DNA from: Glycomyces buryatensis
GTDB lineage: Bacteria; Actinomycetota; Actinomycetes; Mycobacteriales; Micromonosporaceae
DNA length: 64,000 nucleotides
Reading direction: 5' to 3'
Assembly: GCF_004912275.1 (NCBI RefSeq)
Contig: NZ_STGY01000076.1
Location: 208-64,207 of the forward strand
Shown in pieces: positions 17,863 through 25,858 of the stretch. The notes under the pieces are model-generated. The model was not told the origin of the DNA. It made no database searches and saw only the letters and a list, made by a program, of their open reading frames with translations. Positions within the stretch are counted from its first letter, which is position 1; the number at the start of each line of letters is the position of its first letter. Made by a program: the position numbers and the translations under genes.

Positions 17863-19332
17863 TCAGGTGTGCTTGGTGCGGTATAAGCCCGGTTCTTGGA
17901 GGTTGAGCTTTCGGGTCCCGCTCGCGATCGTGAGTGCTCGTGACCCCCGCGTCAGTGCCACGTACAGATGGTTGGTCTTGTATCTATCGGCGTCCAAAAG
18001 AATCGCGTGCTCGTATTCGAGTCCCTTTACCAGCAGCGGTCTTCCGATTACCCGCTTCCTGATGTGGCGGCCGCTTCGGCGGCGCTGGTCACGGATTCGT
18101 GAGAGTGCCTGGGCTGTGGTGAGGCCTTGATCGTGTGCGAACCCGAGTGCCTTACAGACGTCGGTGAAGGCTTCCTGGCCGTACACTGCGGTTTCCGTGT
18201 CCATTGAGACCAGCTGTTGCAATGCGTCCCGTACGTTGGCTGGAGAGGGGTGCGCCGCAAGTCGGTCCAGGGACTCAGCAGCGCTCTTGAGTTCGGGAGT
18301 GCGGGGCCTCCATGTGCCACCTCGGTGCAAGCGGTCCCGAACTTTGCGGTCAACATGCTTGGAAACATGGGTGGCGCAGCCTGCTGCGAATTCGACGGTC
18401 GCCGCGGTGATCCTGCCACTTTCGCCGGTGTCCACTACAGTGCAGAACTTCATGATCCGCTGTTCATCCAGAGCTTCGAGCAAGAAGTATGACCCGCCGA
18501 GCAACTTTGCTCGGCCGATGCAGTCTTGCCGGAAGTGCCCCAGGGCAGCCACGGTTCTCTGGTCTGCATCCCGGCAAGCACGGGTGATGCCTTGGTGGTC
18601 GCCCGACCAGAGCCAACGGATCGGTGCCGTGTCCAGGTCGATCGGTTCGCCGTTTTCCAACGGTGCCCGGATTCGGAGAAGCCACTCGCCGAGTTCAGGG
18701 TTCGTCGTGGCCCAACGCCAAGGATGCTGAGCGACCGCGACCTCAGGGAAGACCGGTAGGACGTCTCTCGGCCATTGGACAGGGGTCTGCTGGCCGAAGT
18801 CGAGGAGGCACTGCAGCGGATCGCCCAGGACTGCGGTGTCGATGACTTCGCTGAGGGCGTGGACGAGCTCGTGCTGGTCGATCATGCAGTCCTGGTATTC
18901 ATCGACCAGGATGAGCTGATAGCTCGCCTTCAGCATCCGTTCAATAGGAGGCGTGCCGACTGCCCGGGCTGCGGCCTGGTGGTAGGCACCGGCCCGCCCC
19001 CAATCCGGTGCTTCAGGGACGTTGATGTCGGCGAGTTGGGGGTGTGATCGGATCAGTCGCAGCGACCACGAGTCGATGGTGGTGACGTTGACGCTGCTGG
19101 TTGCGACACCGAATCGCTTGAGACGGCGTCGGATCGCGTCTACCCCTGTGTTGGTGTGGGTCAGAATCAAGGTGCTGCCACCGCGACCGGCAACGGCTTT
19201 GGCGACTCCGGCGATGACCTCGGTCTTGCCGCATCCGGCTGGCAGAGCCACCGAGCATGGCAGGTTCCCGAGGATGGTCTGCACCGATTCGTGGAGGACG
19301 AGCTCCGGGTCAAGATTCATGGTGATCGTCAT
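17863..19332 (-). CDS. UvrD/Rep-like helicase, GajB-like partner of an OLD nuclease
   Basis: This protein of about 489 residues has superfamily-1 helicase motifs: Walker A VALPAGCGKTEVI near residue 35, Walker B LILVDEYQDC, motif III VLGDPLQCL, and C-terminal VKGLEYEHAI plus YVALTRGSRALTI. It lacks the large 2B insertions of full UvrD and is close to the roughly 490-residue length of GajB. I chose ATG 19332 (MTITMNLD), which overlaps the upstream nuclease gene by 23 bases; ATG 19320 is also possible. In Gabija systems GajB assembles with GajA and responds to phage-induced nucleotide or DNA changes. The assignment rests on architecture and gene pairing. Confidence 0.8.
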   Translation of the reverse strand: MTITMNLDPELVLHESVQTILGNLPCSVALPAGCGKTEVIAGVAKAVAGRGGSTLILTHTNTGVDAIRRRLKRFGVATSSVNVTTIDSWSLRLIRSHPQLADINVPEAPDWGRAGAYHQAAARAVGTPPIERMLKASYQLILVDEYQDCMIDQHELVHALSEVIDTAVLGDPLQCLLDFGQQTPVQWPRDVLPVFPEVAVAQHPWRWATTNPELGEWLLRIRAPLENGEPIDLDTAPIRWLWSGDHQGITRACRDADQRTVAALGHFRQDCIGRAKLLGGSYFLLEALDEQRIMKFCTVVDTGESGRITAATVEFAAGCATHVSKHVDRKVRDRLHRGGTWRPRTPELKSAAESLDRLAAHPSPANVRDALQQLVSMDTETAVYGQEAFTDVCKALGFAHDQGLTTAQALSRIRDQRRRSGRHIRKRVIGRPLLVKGLEYEHAILLDADRYKTNHLYVALTRGSRALTIASGTRKLNLQEPGLYRTKHT

Positions 19333-21115
19333 TCTCGGGGGCCGAAGCCGGTGCGTAGGCGAACGCGATGAGCTGCTGCATCCGTTGCATGAACGCCGTC
19401 CCTCGGAGCGCATCTCGTCTGTCCCAGACAAAACCGCCCAGCGCCTTCCCTGCATCGATGGATTTGAACCAGCCTTTGGAGGATGCCTGCTCACCGGTGT
19501 TGACGTTCCTGCCGCAGGACGCGGCTTGAACAGCCGACAGGATCTCTCCAGCAGCCTTGCCGGTCTGACTGATCCACGCTGTGGGATCGAGTCCTTCTAG
19601 CTGCCCACACGGCTTGGCGAGCTTCGCCTGGATCGGGTCTCGAACCGCGCTCTCGCTCTTGAGCTCGGCGGCGAGTGCGATGAGGTCCTTCAAACCGTGA
19701 GCGTCAAGATCATCGATCAATGCGTCTTCGATCGCCCGCCCCGGTTCCCAGCGGATGACTGTCACCCCCGCGGCAATCGCGGCCTCGACCTGAGCGTCTG
19801 CATTCGAGTCGTCGTTGTCGATCAGCAGCGCCGTGGTGTAGCCGAGTCCGGCGAAGATCGCAGCCTTCTGGGCGGCGCTTGTTCCACCGCCCCCGTCAAC
19901 TACGGCGATGCCGAGTGCCGCGCTACCGGCTTTGCCGGCCGCTCCGTAAAAGCTGTCAGTGCGGTTGAGCAGTTCCCGGAGGAAGCCGAACTCGGTTGAC
20001 CCCTCCCCGACAAGTACACGGCGAGACAGGAGGGCTGAGGGGCACTTTCTGATTCCGCCGTAGTCGATGCCGAGCGACTCCGAAACGCGTGTGACGGTGG
20101 TGATGCCAGCGGTCGACCGGACAACGTGCGCATCGGGTGGCTGCAAGTTCTCGATCGTGATGGGGGAGTGCGTGGTCAGGAAGATTTGCGCGTGGCCGTC
20201 AGCAGCGCGGGATTTCAGGGTCGTGAGCAGCGCGGCGAGACGGTGCGGTTCGAGCCCGTGTTCAATCTCGTCGATTGCGAGGATCTGTGGTTCTGCAGAG
20301 CTGGCACCAGGGTCGTGGATCGCGATACTGGTCAGGCGTCGGGTGCCGAGACCATAGGAGGTCAGGGGGACCGATTCATTGTGCAGCAGCAGCGGTTGGG
20401 CCAGTGAGGTGCTTGGAGGCTCGAGACCCGGTCGAAGACGCGTGAACGGCGCGCTTCCGAGGCGCCGTGCCCGGTTCGCAGCCTCATCGGCTGCTTCCTG
20501 GAGAAGGTCGGCGCCACCGAGGCTCTCGAAAATGGCCTCGCGCGCACGGCGCTGGGCGGCCAGTCCGACCGCGGCCATCTCAGAGCGTTGCTCAGTCAAC
20601 CGAGTCAGAGCCGAAGACCTCGACCATTTCAGGTGCTGATCGGTGTAGTCGCCGATGCGGGAGAACCCGAGTTTCTGGCGCTGAGCAGCGCTGATCGGCC
20701 GGCCCTCGTCCGGGGCATCTGGTCGTACCACCCTCCAGACCGGTTCGAGCGTGTGGTCGACTTCCAATCGAATGAGCAGACATTCTTCGGTCCCCGGCAC
20801 CGAGTCGTGCTCGAGCCTGCCATCGGGAGAGATGCCGGACCGGTCGTGTCCGAACTGGTTTTCGGTCACGATCGAGTCTGGCAGCTCGGTCACGGCCGCC
20901 TCGATGCGGATAGGCATGTCCAGGTTGCAATCGGTAAAGTCGGCGTCGGTGAACTGGGACCGGTAGGTCGGGCAGAGCACGAGACCCAGGGCGTCAAGCA
21001 GCGTGGTCTTGGTTGAGTCACCGGGTCCGATTAGCGCGATGAAGTCGGCTAGAATATGCCACTTGATATGGCGAATTCCCCTGAAATTGGCAATTTCGAG
21101 ATAGCGCACCTTCAC
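19310..21115 (-). CDS. OLD-family ATPase/TOPRIM endonuclease, GajA-like
   Basis: This 601-residue protein combines an ABC-type ATPase with a TOPRIM nuclease. Visible parts are an atypical Walker A, GPGDSTKTT at 31-39 (the last glycine of GxxxxGK is threonine), Walker B ILAIDEIEHGLEPHR with D282/E283, the THSP switch near 315, and TOPRIM motifs VLVGEGSTE (E371, E375) and LLIDNDD (D433, D435). Start GTG 21115 was chosen because AGGAGG lies nine bases upstream. Together with the overlapping helicase gene it matches the Gabija anti-phage pair. A solitary class 2 OLD nuclease would not explain the coupled helicase. Confidence 0.8.
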   Translation of the reverse strand: MKVRYLEIANFRGIRHIKWHILADFIALIGPGDSTKTTLLDALGLVLCPTYRSQFTDADFTDCNLDMPIRIEAAVTELPDSIVTENQFGHDRSGISPDGRLEHDSVPGTEECLLIRLEVDHTLEPVWRVVRPDAPDEGRPISAAQRQKLGFSRIGDYTDQHLKWSRSSALTRLTEQRSEMAAVGLAAQRRAREAIFESLGGADLLQEAADEAANRARRLGSAPFTRLRPGLEPPSTSLAQPLLLHNESVPLTSYGLGTRRLTSIAIHDPGASSAEPQILAIDEIEHGLEPHRLAALLTTLKSRAADGHAQIFLTTHSPITIENLQPPDAHVVRSTAGITTVTRVSESLGIDYGGIRKCPSALLSRRVLVGEGSTEFGFLRELLNRTDSFYGAAGKAGSAALGIAVVDGGGGTSAAQKAAIFAGLGYTTALLIDNDDSNADAQVEAAIAAGVTVIRWEPGRAIEDALIDDLDAHGLKDLIALAAELKSESAVRDPIQAKLAKPCGQLEGLDPTAWISQTGKAAGEILSAVQAASCGRNVNTGEQASSKGWFKSIDAGKALGGFVWDRRDALRGTAFMQRMQQLIAFAYAPASAPENDDHHES

Positions 21116-21728
21116 GATCGACTGCCTCCTTGCAAAACCGTTCATGCCCCGACTGAGACACAACTGTAGGCCGAGCGGAAGTACGGAGGGACGCGCGATC
21201 CCAATCGCGCTTGCTGATCTCCTCCCGATTTAGAACAGATCAGACGGCGACTCTCCATTTCATTGCAATAGCTAGGGTTTCGCGCAATTGAGCTAGAAAG
21301 GAACGGTGACCGTCTCTTGCAGTCTGAAACACAAGTTCTCTGGAGGGGCAGATGTTAGGGAACGTGGCTGTGATTATCGCGAGATCGAGAAGTAGGGGTC
21401 ACAGTCCTCCTGCTCACAGTAGGTCGAAAGCTGTTACAGTCGCGATCGTGGCTGTCAAGTAATGTCAGGGTGTGCGCACCCTCACGCTAGTGCGGCGCTG
21501 GGCCTTGAAGCGGGATGCTCACCCTTCGTCGCGGCGTGTCTTGTCTGCGGAGTCAGAGGTTCGCGGCGGGATGTCGATGGTTCCGGGCGGGTTGGGCAGC
21601 CAAAAAAGCCGCCATTGGGTTGGGAAAAGGAAGCTCTGCAACGCCCAGTATTGACGAATATTGACTATTGCTTGTGGGCATCTAGCTGCAGTGATATAGT
21701 GAGAATAGGGCGTATGGTACCTTCTTTT
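21116..21728. other. Non-coding stretch upstream of the Gabija-like genes
   Basis: No convincing gene is present. It should hold the promoter of the minus-strand nuclease gene. It contains a perfect dyad ACGGT-G-ACCGT at 21303-21313 and a hairpin AGGGTG-TGCG-CACCCT at 21467-21482. An open frame at 21462-21791 on the plus strand runs into the tRNA fragment and reads like translated non-coding DNA. Confidence 0.5.
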
Positions 21729-21786
21729 TGGCTTGAGGTGCTAGTGTCCTATTATGGACGTGGGGGTTCAAGTCCCCCCTCGCGCA
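21729..21786 (+). tRNA. 3' fragment of tRNA-Leu(GAG), attachment-site remnant
   Basis: The sequence has an anticodon arm TTGGC-TTGAGGT-GCTAG with anticodon GAG, a long class II variable arm (TGTCC...GGAC), a T arm GGGGG-TTCAAGT-CCCCC at 21762-21778, the acceptor strand CTCGCGC at 21779-21785 and discriminator A. The matching 5' acceptor GCGCGAG and a normal D arm are absent upstream, so the gene is 5'-truncated. This is the usual trace of integration into a tRNA 3' end. The stop of the serine integrase gene lies inside it on the opposite strand. Confidence 0.8.
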
Positions 21787-23443
21787 CGTAGAGGTTCTTA
21801 TCTGAACCCGGATGTTTTTGAACATCGTTTTCAATGGCGTTACCCGTTCGGGTAGCGCCATTGGTGTTTCTCCAATCGCAAGTGAACCGAATGACCGGCC
21901 CGGCTGTTTCGCCGTGATGGGTGTCGATGACGGTCGGCCCAAACTCTCCGCGATCGAGGAACAGCTTCCCGAAGCAGATCTGGTTGAGGGTTCGCCGCTC
22001 GTCGTTAGAAGCTTCGCCATAGACCCGCTTCGGGTCGGTGAGTAGCTGCAGGATCAGGTCAACGGTCGACTGCGCCTCCTCAAGCTGGCCGGAGCGGGCA
22101 TCCGTGAGTTTGGCAGCGATGGTCTCCCGCTGGATCCTGAGCAGCCTGATCTTCTCCGTGAGTTTGTCGGCGGGCCAGTCGGGATTCCCGATGAGCTCGA
22201 CGCACTGATCCTCCGCAAGCTCGATCTTTCGCAGCTCCCGCTCGAGTTCGCGACGCAGGGTCGCACTGACGGCTCCCTCGGATTCGAGCGCGCTGGCGAG
22301 TTCGGCCTTGATCCGATCGGCCGTGGTCTGGCCGATGGCCAAGGTCGCCCAGTGGTTCTGGACGTGCTCTTCAACGGCGGGAACTGTCATGCGCGGGAGG
22401 TCGCATTCGCCGTCGGCACGTCCCAGGCACAGGTAGTAGAAGTAGAACCGCCCGGTCTTGGACTTCGCGCGCTCCAGCGTTAGGAGCCGTTTGCATCGGG
22501 CGCACCGCACGGTGCCCTTGAGGTAGTGCTGCCATTTGCGATCCCGAGTTCCGGCATTGCGCTGTCGGTAGAGCACCTGCTGAACCTGCTCGAACAGCTC
22601 GGGCGTGATGAGCGGCTCGTGGCGGCCGTCGTACTCGCGTCCCTTGTAGGGGACCTTTCCGAGGTAGTACCGGTCCTTGAGGATCTTCCCGATCGCATGA
22701 ATCGACAGATCGCACCCGGCCGGGTAGGCCTTCGTCGGCCGTGTCCGCAGCCCCGCTTGGATCGATGCCTCGCGAAGCTGCACGAAGGTGAACTGGCCGG
22801 TGGCGTACTGCTCGAAGATCAGTCGAACCAGATGGGCCCTCTCTGGATCGGGGATGACTGTCCGCACCGGTCGCCCTTCGACGGTCACGGTGACGTTCAG
22901 GTATCCGAGCCGAGTCCGGTTTGGCGTGCCGCCGCGCTGGGCTTTGGCTTCCATCTTGTAGGCGATGTCGTCGCCAGCGGCGCGGGACTGGTACTCGTTC
23001 ACCACGTCCAAGATCCCGGCCAGCATGTCGCCGGAGATCGAATCAGCGGTGGGGTCCTTGACCGACAAGAGCGAGACCCCGAGCTGCTTCAGCTCCCTGC
23101 GGGTGAGCGCGGCGTCGGCGGCGTTGCGGAAGATCCGCGATCGCATGTAGATGACGATCGCGTCGACATCTCGTTGCTTGCGGGCGCGCTCCATCATCTC
23201 GTTGAACCGAGGTCTGCGATCGATGTTCTTGGCCGATCGGCCCGGCTCCACGTACTCTTCCACGACCGTCAGACCGAGTTCGCCGGCCAATTGCATGCAG
23301 GCCTTCCGTTGGGCGGGGATGGAGTTGCCCTCGGGGTCGTAGTCAGTGTTGACCTGCTTCGGGTCGGAGACCCGCAGGTACAGCACCGCGCGTCCACCCC
23401 GGGGCATCTTGCGGCCCTCGCTGCTTCGCTTGCTGGAAGTCAT
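21752..23443 (-). CDS. Large serine recombinase (integrase)
   Basis: This 563-residue serine integrase has an N-terminal resolvase domain with the nucleophile S26 in YLRVSDPKQ, a recombinase domain at about 190-310 and a zinc-ribbon segment (CARCKRLL ... CLGRADGEC), followed by a coiled-coil-like helical part (LRRELERELRKIELAEDQ). It performs site-specific DNA integration and excision. Its last residues, VREGGLEPPRP, are encoded by the complement of the tRNA-Leu fragment, so the attachment site is inside the 3' end of the gene. The start overlaps the small upstream gene as ATGA. Confidence 0.92.
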   Translation of the reverse strand: MTSSKRSSEGRKMPRGGRAVLYLRVSDPKQVNTDYDPEGNSIPAQRKACMQLAGELGLTVVEEYVEPGRSAKNIDRRPRFNEMMERARKQRDVDAIVIYMRSRIFRNAADAALTRRELKQLGVSLLSVKDPTADSISGDMLAGILDVVNEYQSRAAGDDIAYKMEAKAQRGGTPNRTRLGYLNVTVTVEGRPVRTVIPDPERAHLVRLIFEQYATGQFTFVQLREASIQAGLRTRPTKAYPAGCDLSIHAIGKILKDRYYLGKVPYKGREYDGRHEPLITPELFEQVQQVLYRQRNAGTRDRKWQHYLKGTVRCARCKRLLTLERAKSKTGRFYFYYLCLGRADGECDLPRMTVPAVEEHVQNHWATLAIGQTTADRIKAELASALESEGAVSATLRRELERELRKIELAEDQCVELIGNPDWPADKLTEKIRLLRIQRETIAAKLTDARSGQLEEAQSTVDLILQLLTDPKRVYGEASNDERRTLNQICFGKLFLDRGEFGPTVIDTHHGETAGPVIRFTCDWRNTNGATRTGNAIENDVQKHPGSDKNLYVREGGLEPPRP

Positions 23444-23616
23444 TCCTCGAACTCGCTCTCGTCGCCGTCGATCTTGTAGACGCCTCGACGTGGGACGGGC
23501 TTACGACCGTCGCGCTGGCGACGGGCCATCCTGATGAGCAGATGCGCGAGCTGGCGGGTATCGATCTCGTCGTACCGCTCTCCGGTGACGCGAATCGAGT
23601 TATTCCGGCAGTTCAT
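23440..23616 (-). CDS. Small basic protein upstream of the serine integrase
   Basis: This protein of about 58 residues (MNCRNNSIRVTGERYDEIDT...) is rich in arginine and ends with an acidic tail. Its stop codon overlaps the integrase start (ATGA), so the two are translated together. I chose ATG 23616; a GTG three codons upstream is possible. It has no recognised domain. By position it could be a recombination-directionality or regulatory factor for the integrase, which is inference only. Confidence 0.6.
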   Translation of the reverse strand: MNCRNNSIRVTGERYDEIDTRQLAHLLIRMARRQRDGRKPVPRRGVYKIDGDESEFEE

Positions 23617-23966
23617 CGCACCCACCGCCAGGTAAATTCCCAGGTCAGGGCATCAAAATCGATGCTAGAGGGACTCCGGCGGGGTGTCGAGCGACCACAC
23701 AGATGACGGAACCTGGCAAGCAACGGGACGCGGGAACTCAGCTTGATTGGAGGGGGCTCAGGGCGCCAGCAAAAGACTGAATACTTTCGAAGCCCTGCTA
23801 CTTGAGGGCTGTGGCGCCTTCGGTGTGACCGGCCGAGGGCGGGCTTCAGCTGAAGATACGGCAAGGTGGGTGCCCCACCAGGCATCATGCAATCCAGTCG
23901 AACAAACATTCTACCGGAACCAGCTACCCCGAGGAGGGGAGCAAGGATCGGATGCCTGGTCGAGGG

Positions 23967-24548
23967 CGGTTACTCTCCCGGTTACCAACGCACTTCGTCT
24001 CGATCGAGCGACAGGGTAACCGGCTTGCTCCCGATGGCGAAGGCGCGATGAGCTGGAGGTTCGGGACAGTAACCGGGTTCGATGAATCAGACTCCGATGG
24101 ATAGTCGGTTCCTGGAAATTCGTCCTGTGCGAGGGCTTCCGGCGAGCGCCGCAGCCTCTATGTGTGGTGGTTCGGCATCATGGCGGACTGCCGCGACGAA
24201 GGCATCCCGGAAGATGGGCCCCGGAGGCTGCCCCGTCCAAGGGGACCCGGATAGGGCCTGAACACGACGTGGCAGGTCACCGAGTGTCGGCGCAGGTAGG
24301 TACGACTTTTTCGGAGATGTCGAAGTCCGACAATATATCTCCCCGAAGGCGCTCAAGAGGAGCCGAGCGGCCGCCGTTCGACCATGCAGCCCTGGGAGCG
24401 GGTGCCTTTCGTGGCGTGCGCTTGCGTCTGATGCATTTACTCGGCCTCCGCATCCCGTTTCTACGCGTCCTACAGGCTGGTCCCTACAGATGGGGCCCTA
24501 CGAGCTGCTCCCTAGATGGGGCCTGAACTGACTCTCCCCCGGTTACCC
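23967..24548. repeat. Cluster of CGGTTAC motifs in both orientations
   Basis: Copies are at 23967-23973 (CGGTTAC), 23978-23986 (CCGGTTACC), 24015-24023 (GGTAACCGG), 24069-24077 (GTAACCGGG) and 24539-24548 (CCGGTTACCC). The second and third copies are a perfect inverted pair separated by 28 bases. Such clusters often bind a replication, partition or repressor protein. Confidence 0.55.
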
Positions 24549-24612
24549 GCGGTCCACGCAGGTCAGAGCCGGATTCGCGGTGGCTCTGAAAGCCAGACAA
24601 TATATCTCCCCG
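24329..24612. repeat. Two exact 17-base direct repeats with an ATATAT core
   Basis: GACAATATATCTCCCCG occurs at 24329-24345 and again at 24596-24612, 267 bases apart, with different flanks. Such AT-rich cores stand out in this GC-rich stretch. They could be paired protein-binding sites or promoter elements. The second copy lies just downstream of the NUDIX gene. Confidence 0.6.
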
Positions 24613-24634
24613 GAGCGGCTGGAGCGGCAGAACT

Positions 24635-25105
24635 TCAACGCGCACGATCGAGCGCCGCGAGGAGCCAGCGCGAGACCGAGGCATCGCCGAGCTCATCCAC
24701 ACTCCTGACCCATCGAGCTTCAGCCAGCTCGGGGGACAGCATCAAGTTTTCTGTGGGGGCCGCGGCTGCGAGGACTGTCAGCGTGTCTCGCTTGGCCTCA
24801 AGAGTCGTCGTGACCGTGTCCAGCACGCTGAAATCAGCAGGGGCTATCCGGAGGCCCAACTCCTCGGCGATCTCGCGCGCAGCGGCCTGTTGCGGGGTCT
24901 CTCGTGCGGGACGGTAGCCGCCGCCCGGCAGGCCCCAGCGGCGAGTGTCGGCGTAGGAGTGCCGGACGACGAGAAACCGATCTGAGTCGGGATGTCGGAG
25001 CAGTGCCTTGACGCCGAACGTCGTCGGGCGGCGAACCTTCCACCACAACCGCACCAGCGGTGACATGGCTCGTAGCGCTGGCGCCGGGAGGCGGACATGT
25101 CTCAT
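24635..25105 (-). CDS. NUDIX hydrolase
   Basis: This 156-residue protein has a complete Nudix box GX5EX7REUXEEXGU, read as GYRPARE...REIAEELGL at about 61-83. The family hydrolyses nucleoside diphosphates linked to another group; the substrate here is unknown. Its ATG overlaps the stop of the TauD-like gene by four bases, so the two are co-translated. Because it lies in a mobile island next to possible nucleotide-signalling genes, a role in removing a nucleotide signal or sanitising nucleotides is conceivable but unproven. Confidence 0.88.
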   Translation of the reverse strand: MRHVRLPAPALRAMSPLVRLWWKVRRPTTFGVKALLRHPDSDRFLVVRHSYADTRRWGLPGGGYRPARETPQQAAAREIAEELGLRIAPADFSVLDTVTTTLEAKRDTLTVLAAAAPTENLMLSPELAEARWVRSVDELGDASVSRWLLAALDRAR

Positions 25106-25785
25106 TGGCCGATTATGACGGTCTTGAAGTGCGGATCGTCGAACCGGTAGCGCACCATCCGCCGCGTGCCCACGAACGGCTGGCGGGCATGGATCATGAC
25201 CCGGTTGTTCACGATCAGCAGATCACCCGGCCGCCATCGATGAACGACGGCGACCGCTACTGAGACCGCCGCCTCAACCAGCCCGTACATCTGTGCCTCA
25301 GTTATGCCCGGCGGGAGCGGCCCGTCCACCGTGTTCGTCTCCAGCGCCGATCGATACCGCAACACCGGCCCGTGATCACGATCGAACACGATAAGCGGGT
25401 GAGTCGCGATCGTTGGTCGCCAGGGCGTGGCGTAGGTGATCTGGACCTTGACCAATTCGGGATGAGTGTCGACCAGCGCGCTGGCCGCCAAACGACCGTC
25501 GTACAGGCAAGTGGCGCCGCCGCTTACGGCCGATTCCAGGCATCCCAGAGCGAAGTACTGGAGTGGCTCGATATCGTCGAGTTGCTCGGTGTGGCGGGGG
25601 AGCCAGTCGGGCGAATCCTGGGCCTCCAGGAGTCGCGCGCCCATCGATGCGGACCCGACATGGGCTCCGAATCGCTCAGCGGCAGCGGTCAACGCGCCGA
25701 AGTCGGCTGCGGTACGGATAAGCGCATACCCGCGAACGTCGAGGTCTTCGACCAGGTCAGCGAAATTGTGCGTAGCAGCGAGCAT
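25102..25785 (-). CDS. TauD/TfdA-like Fe(II)/2-oxoglutarate dioxygenase
   Basis: This 227-residue protein has the elements of clavaminate-synthase/TauD-type oxygenases: an iron-binding HTE in WLPRHTEQL, a distal histidine in VNNRVMIHARQPF and a 2-oxoglutarate-binding arginine in GTRRMVRYRF. It would hydroxylate or desaturate a small molecule with O2 and 2-oxoglutarate. I chose ATG 25785 behind AAAGGAGACCG; an earlier in-frame start has no ribosome site. It sits between an unknown gene 73 bases upstream and the overlapping NUDIX gene. The protein is somewhat shorter than TauD (about 280 residues). The substrate is unknown. Confidence 0.8.
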   Translation of the reverse strand: MLAATHNFADLVEDLDVRGYALIRTAADFGALTAAAERFGAHVGSASMGARLLEAQDSPDWLPRHTEQLDDIEPLQYFALGCLESAVSGGATCLYDGRLAASALVDTHPELVKVQITYATPWRPTIATHPLIVFDRDHGPVLRYRSALETNTVDGPLPPGITEAQMYGLVEAAVSVAVAVVHRWRPGDLLIVNNRVMIHARQPFVGTRRMVRYRFDDPHFKTVIIGQ

Positions 25786-25858
25786 CGGTCTCCTTTGACA
25801 GATGGACGGGGGAGCGGGGCCGCCTCCCACCCGGCGGCCCCGCGAAGGGGGAGTGAAG

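Larger units (their letters stand above)
23626..24634. other. One-kilobase gene-free stretch rich in short repeats
   Basis: No reading frame here looks like protein. The stretch holds at least five CGGTTAC motifs in both orientations, two exact 17-base copies of a GACAATATATCTCCCCG sequence, and two near copies of TAGATGGGGCC/ACAGATGGGGCC at about 24486 and 24513. It separates the integrase from the cargo genes. It may be a regulatory, transfer or replication region of the element, and I cannot decide which. Confidence 0.5.

Noticed and set aside
21690-21786. A complete tRNA-Leu gene
   Set aside because: The 5' acceptor GCGCGAG and a normal D arm are not present about 86 bases upstream of the 3' end. 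Only the 3' part is supported.
21462-21791. Open frame that ends in the tRNA fragment (tail GRGGSSPPSRT)
   Set aside because: The tail is simply translated tRNA T-arm sequence, and the rest shows no protein-like pattern or ribosome site.
24087-24702. Short open frames between the integrase and the NUDIX gene
   Set aside because: None has a ribosome site, domain or sensible composition. The region is better read as non-coding with repeats.
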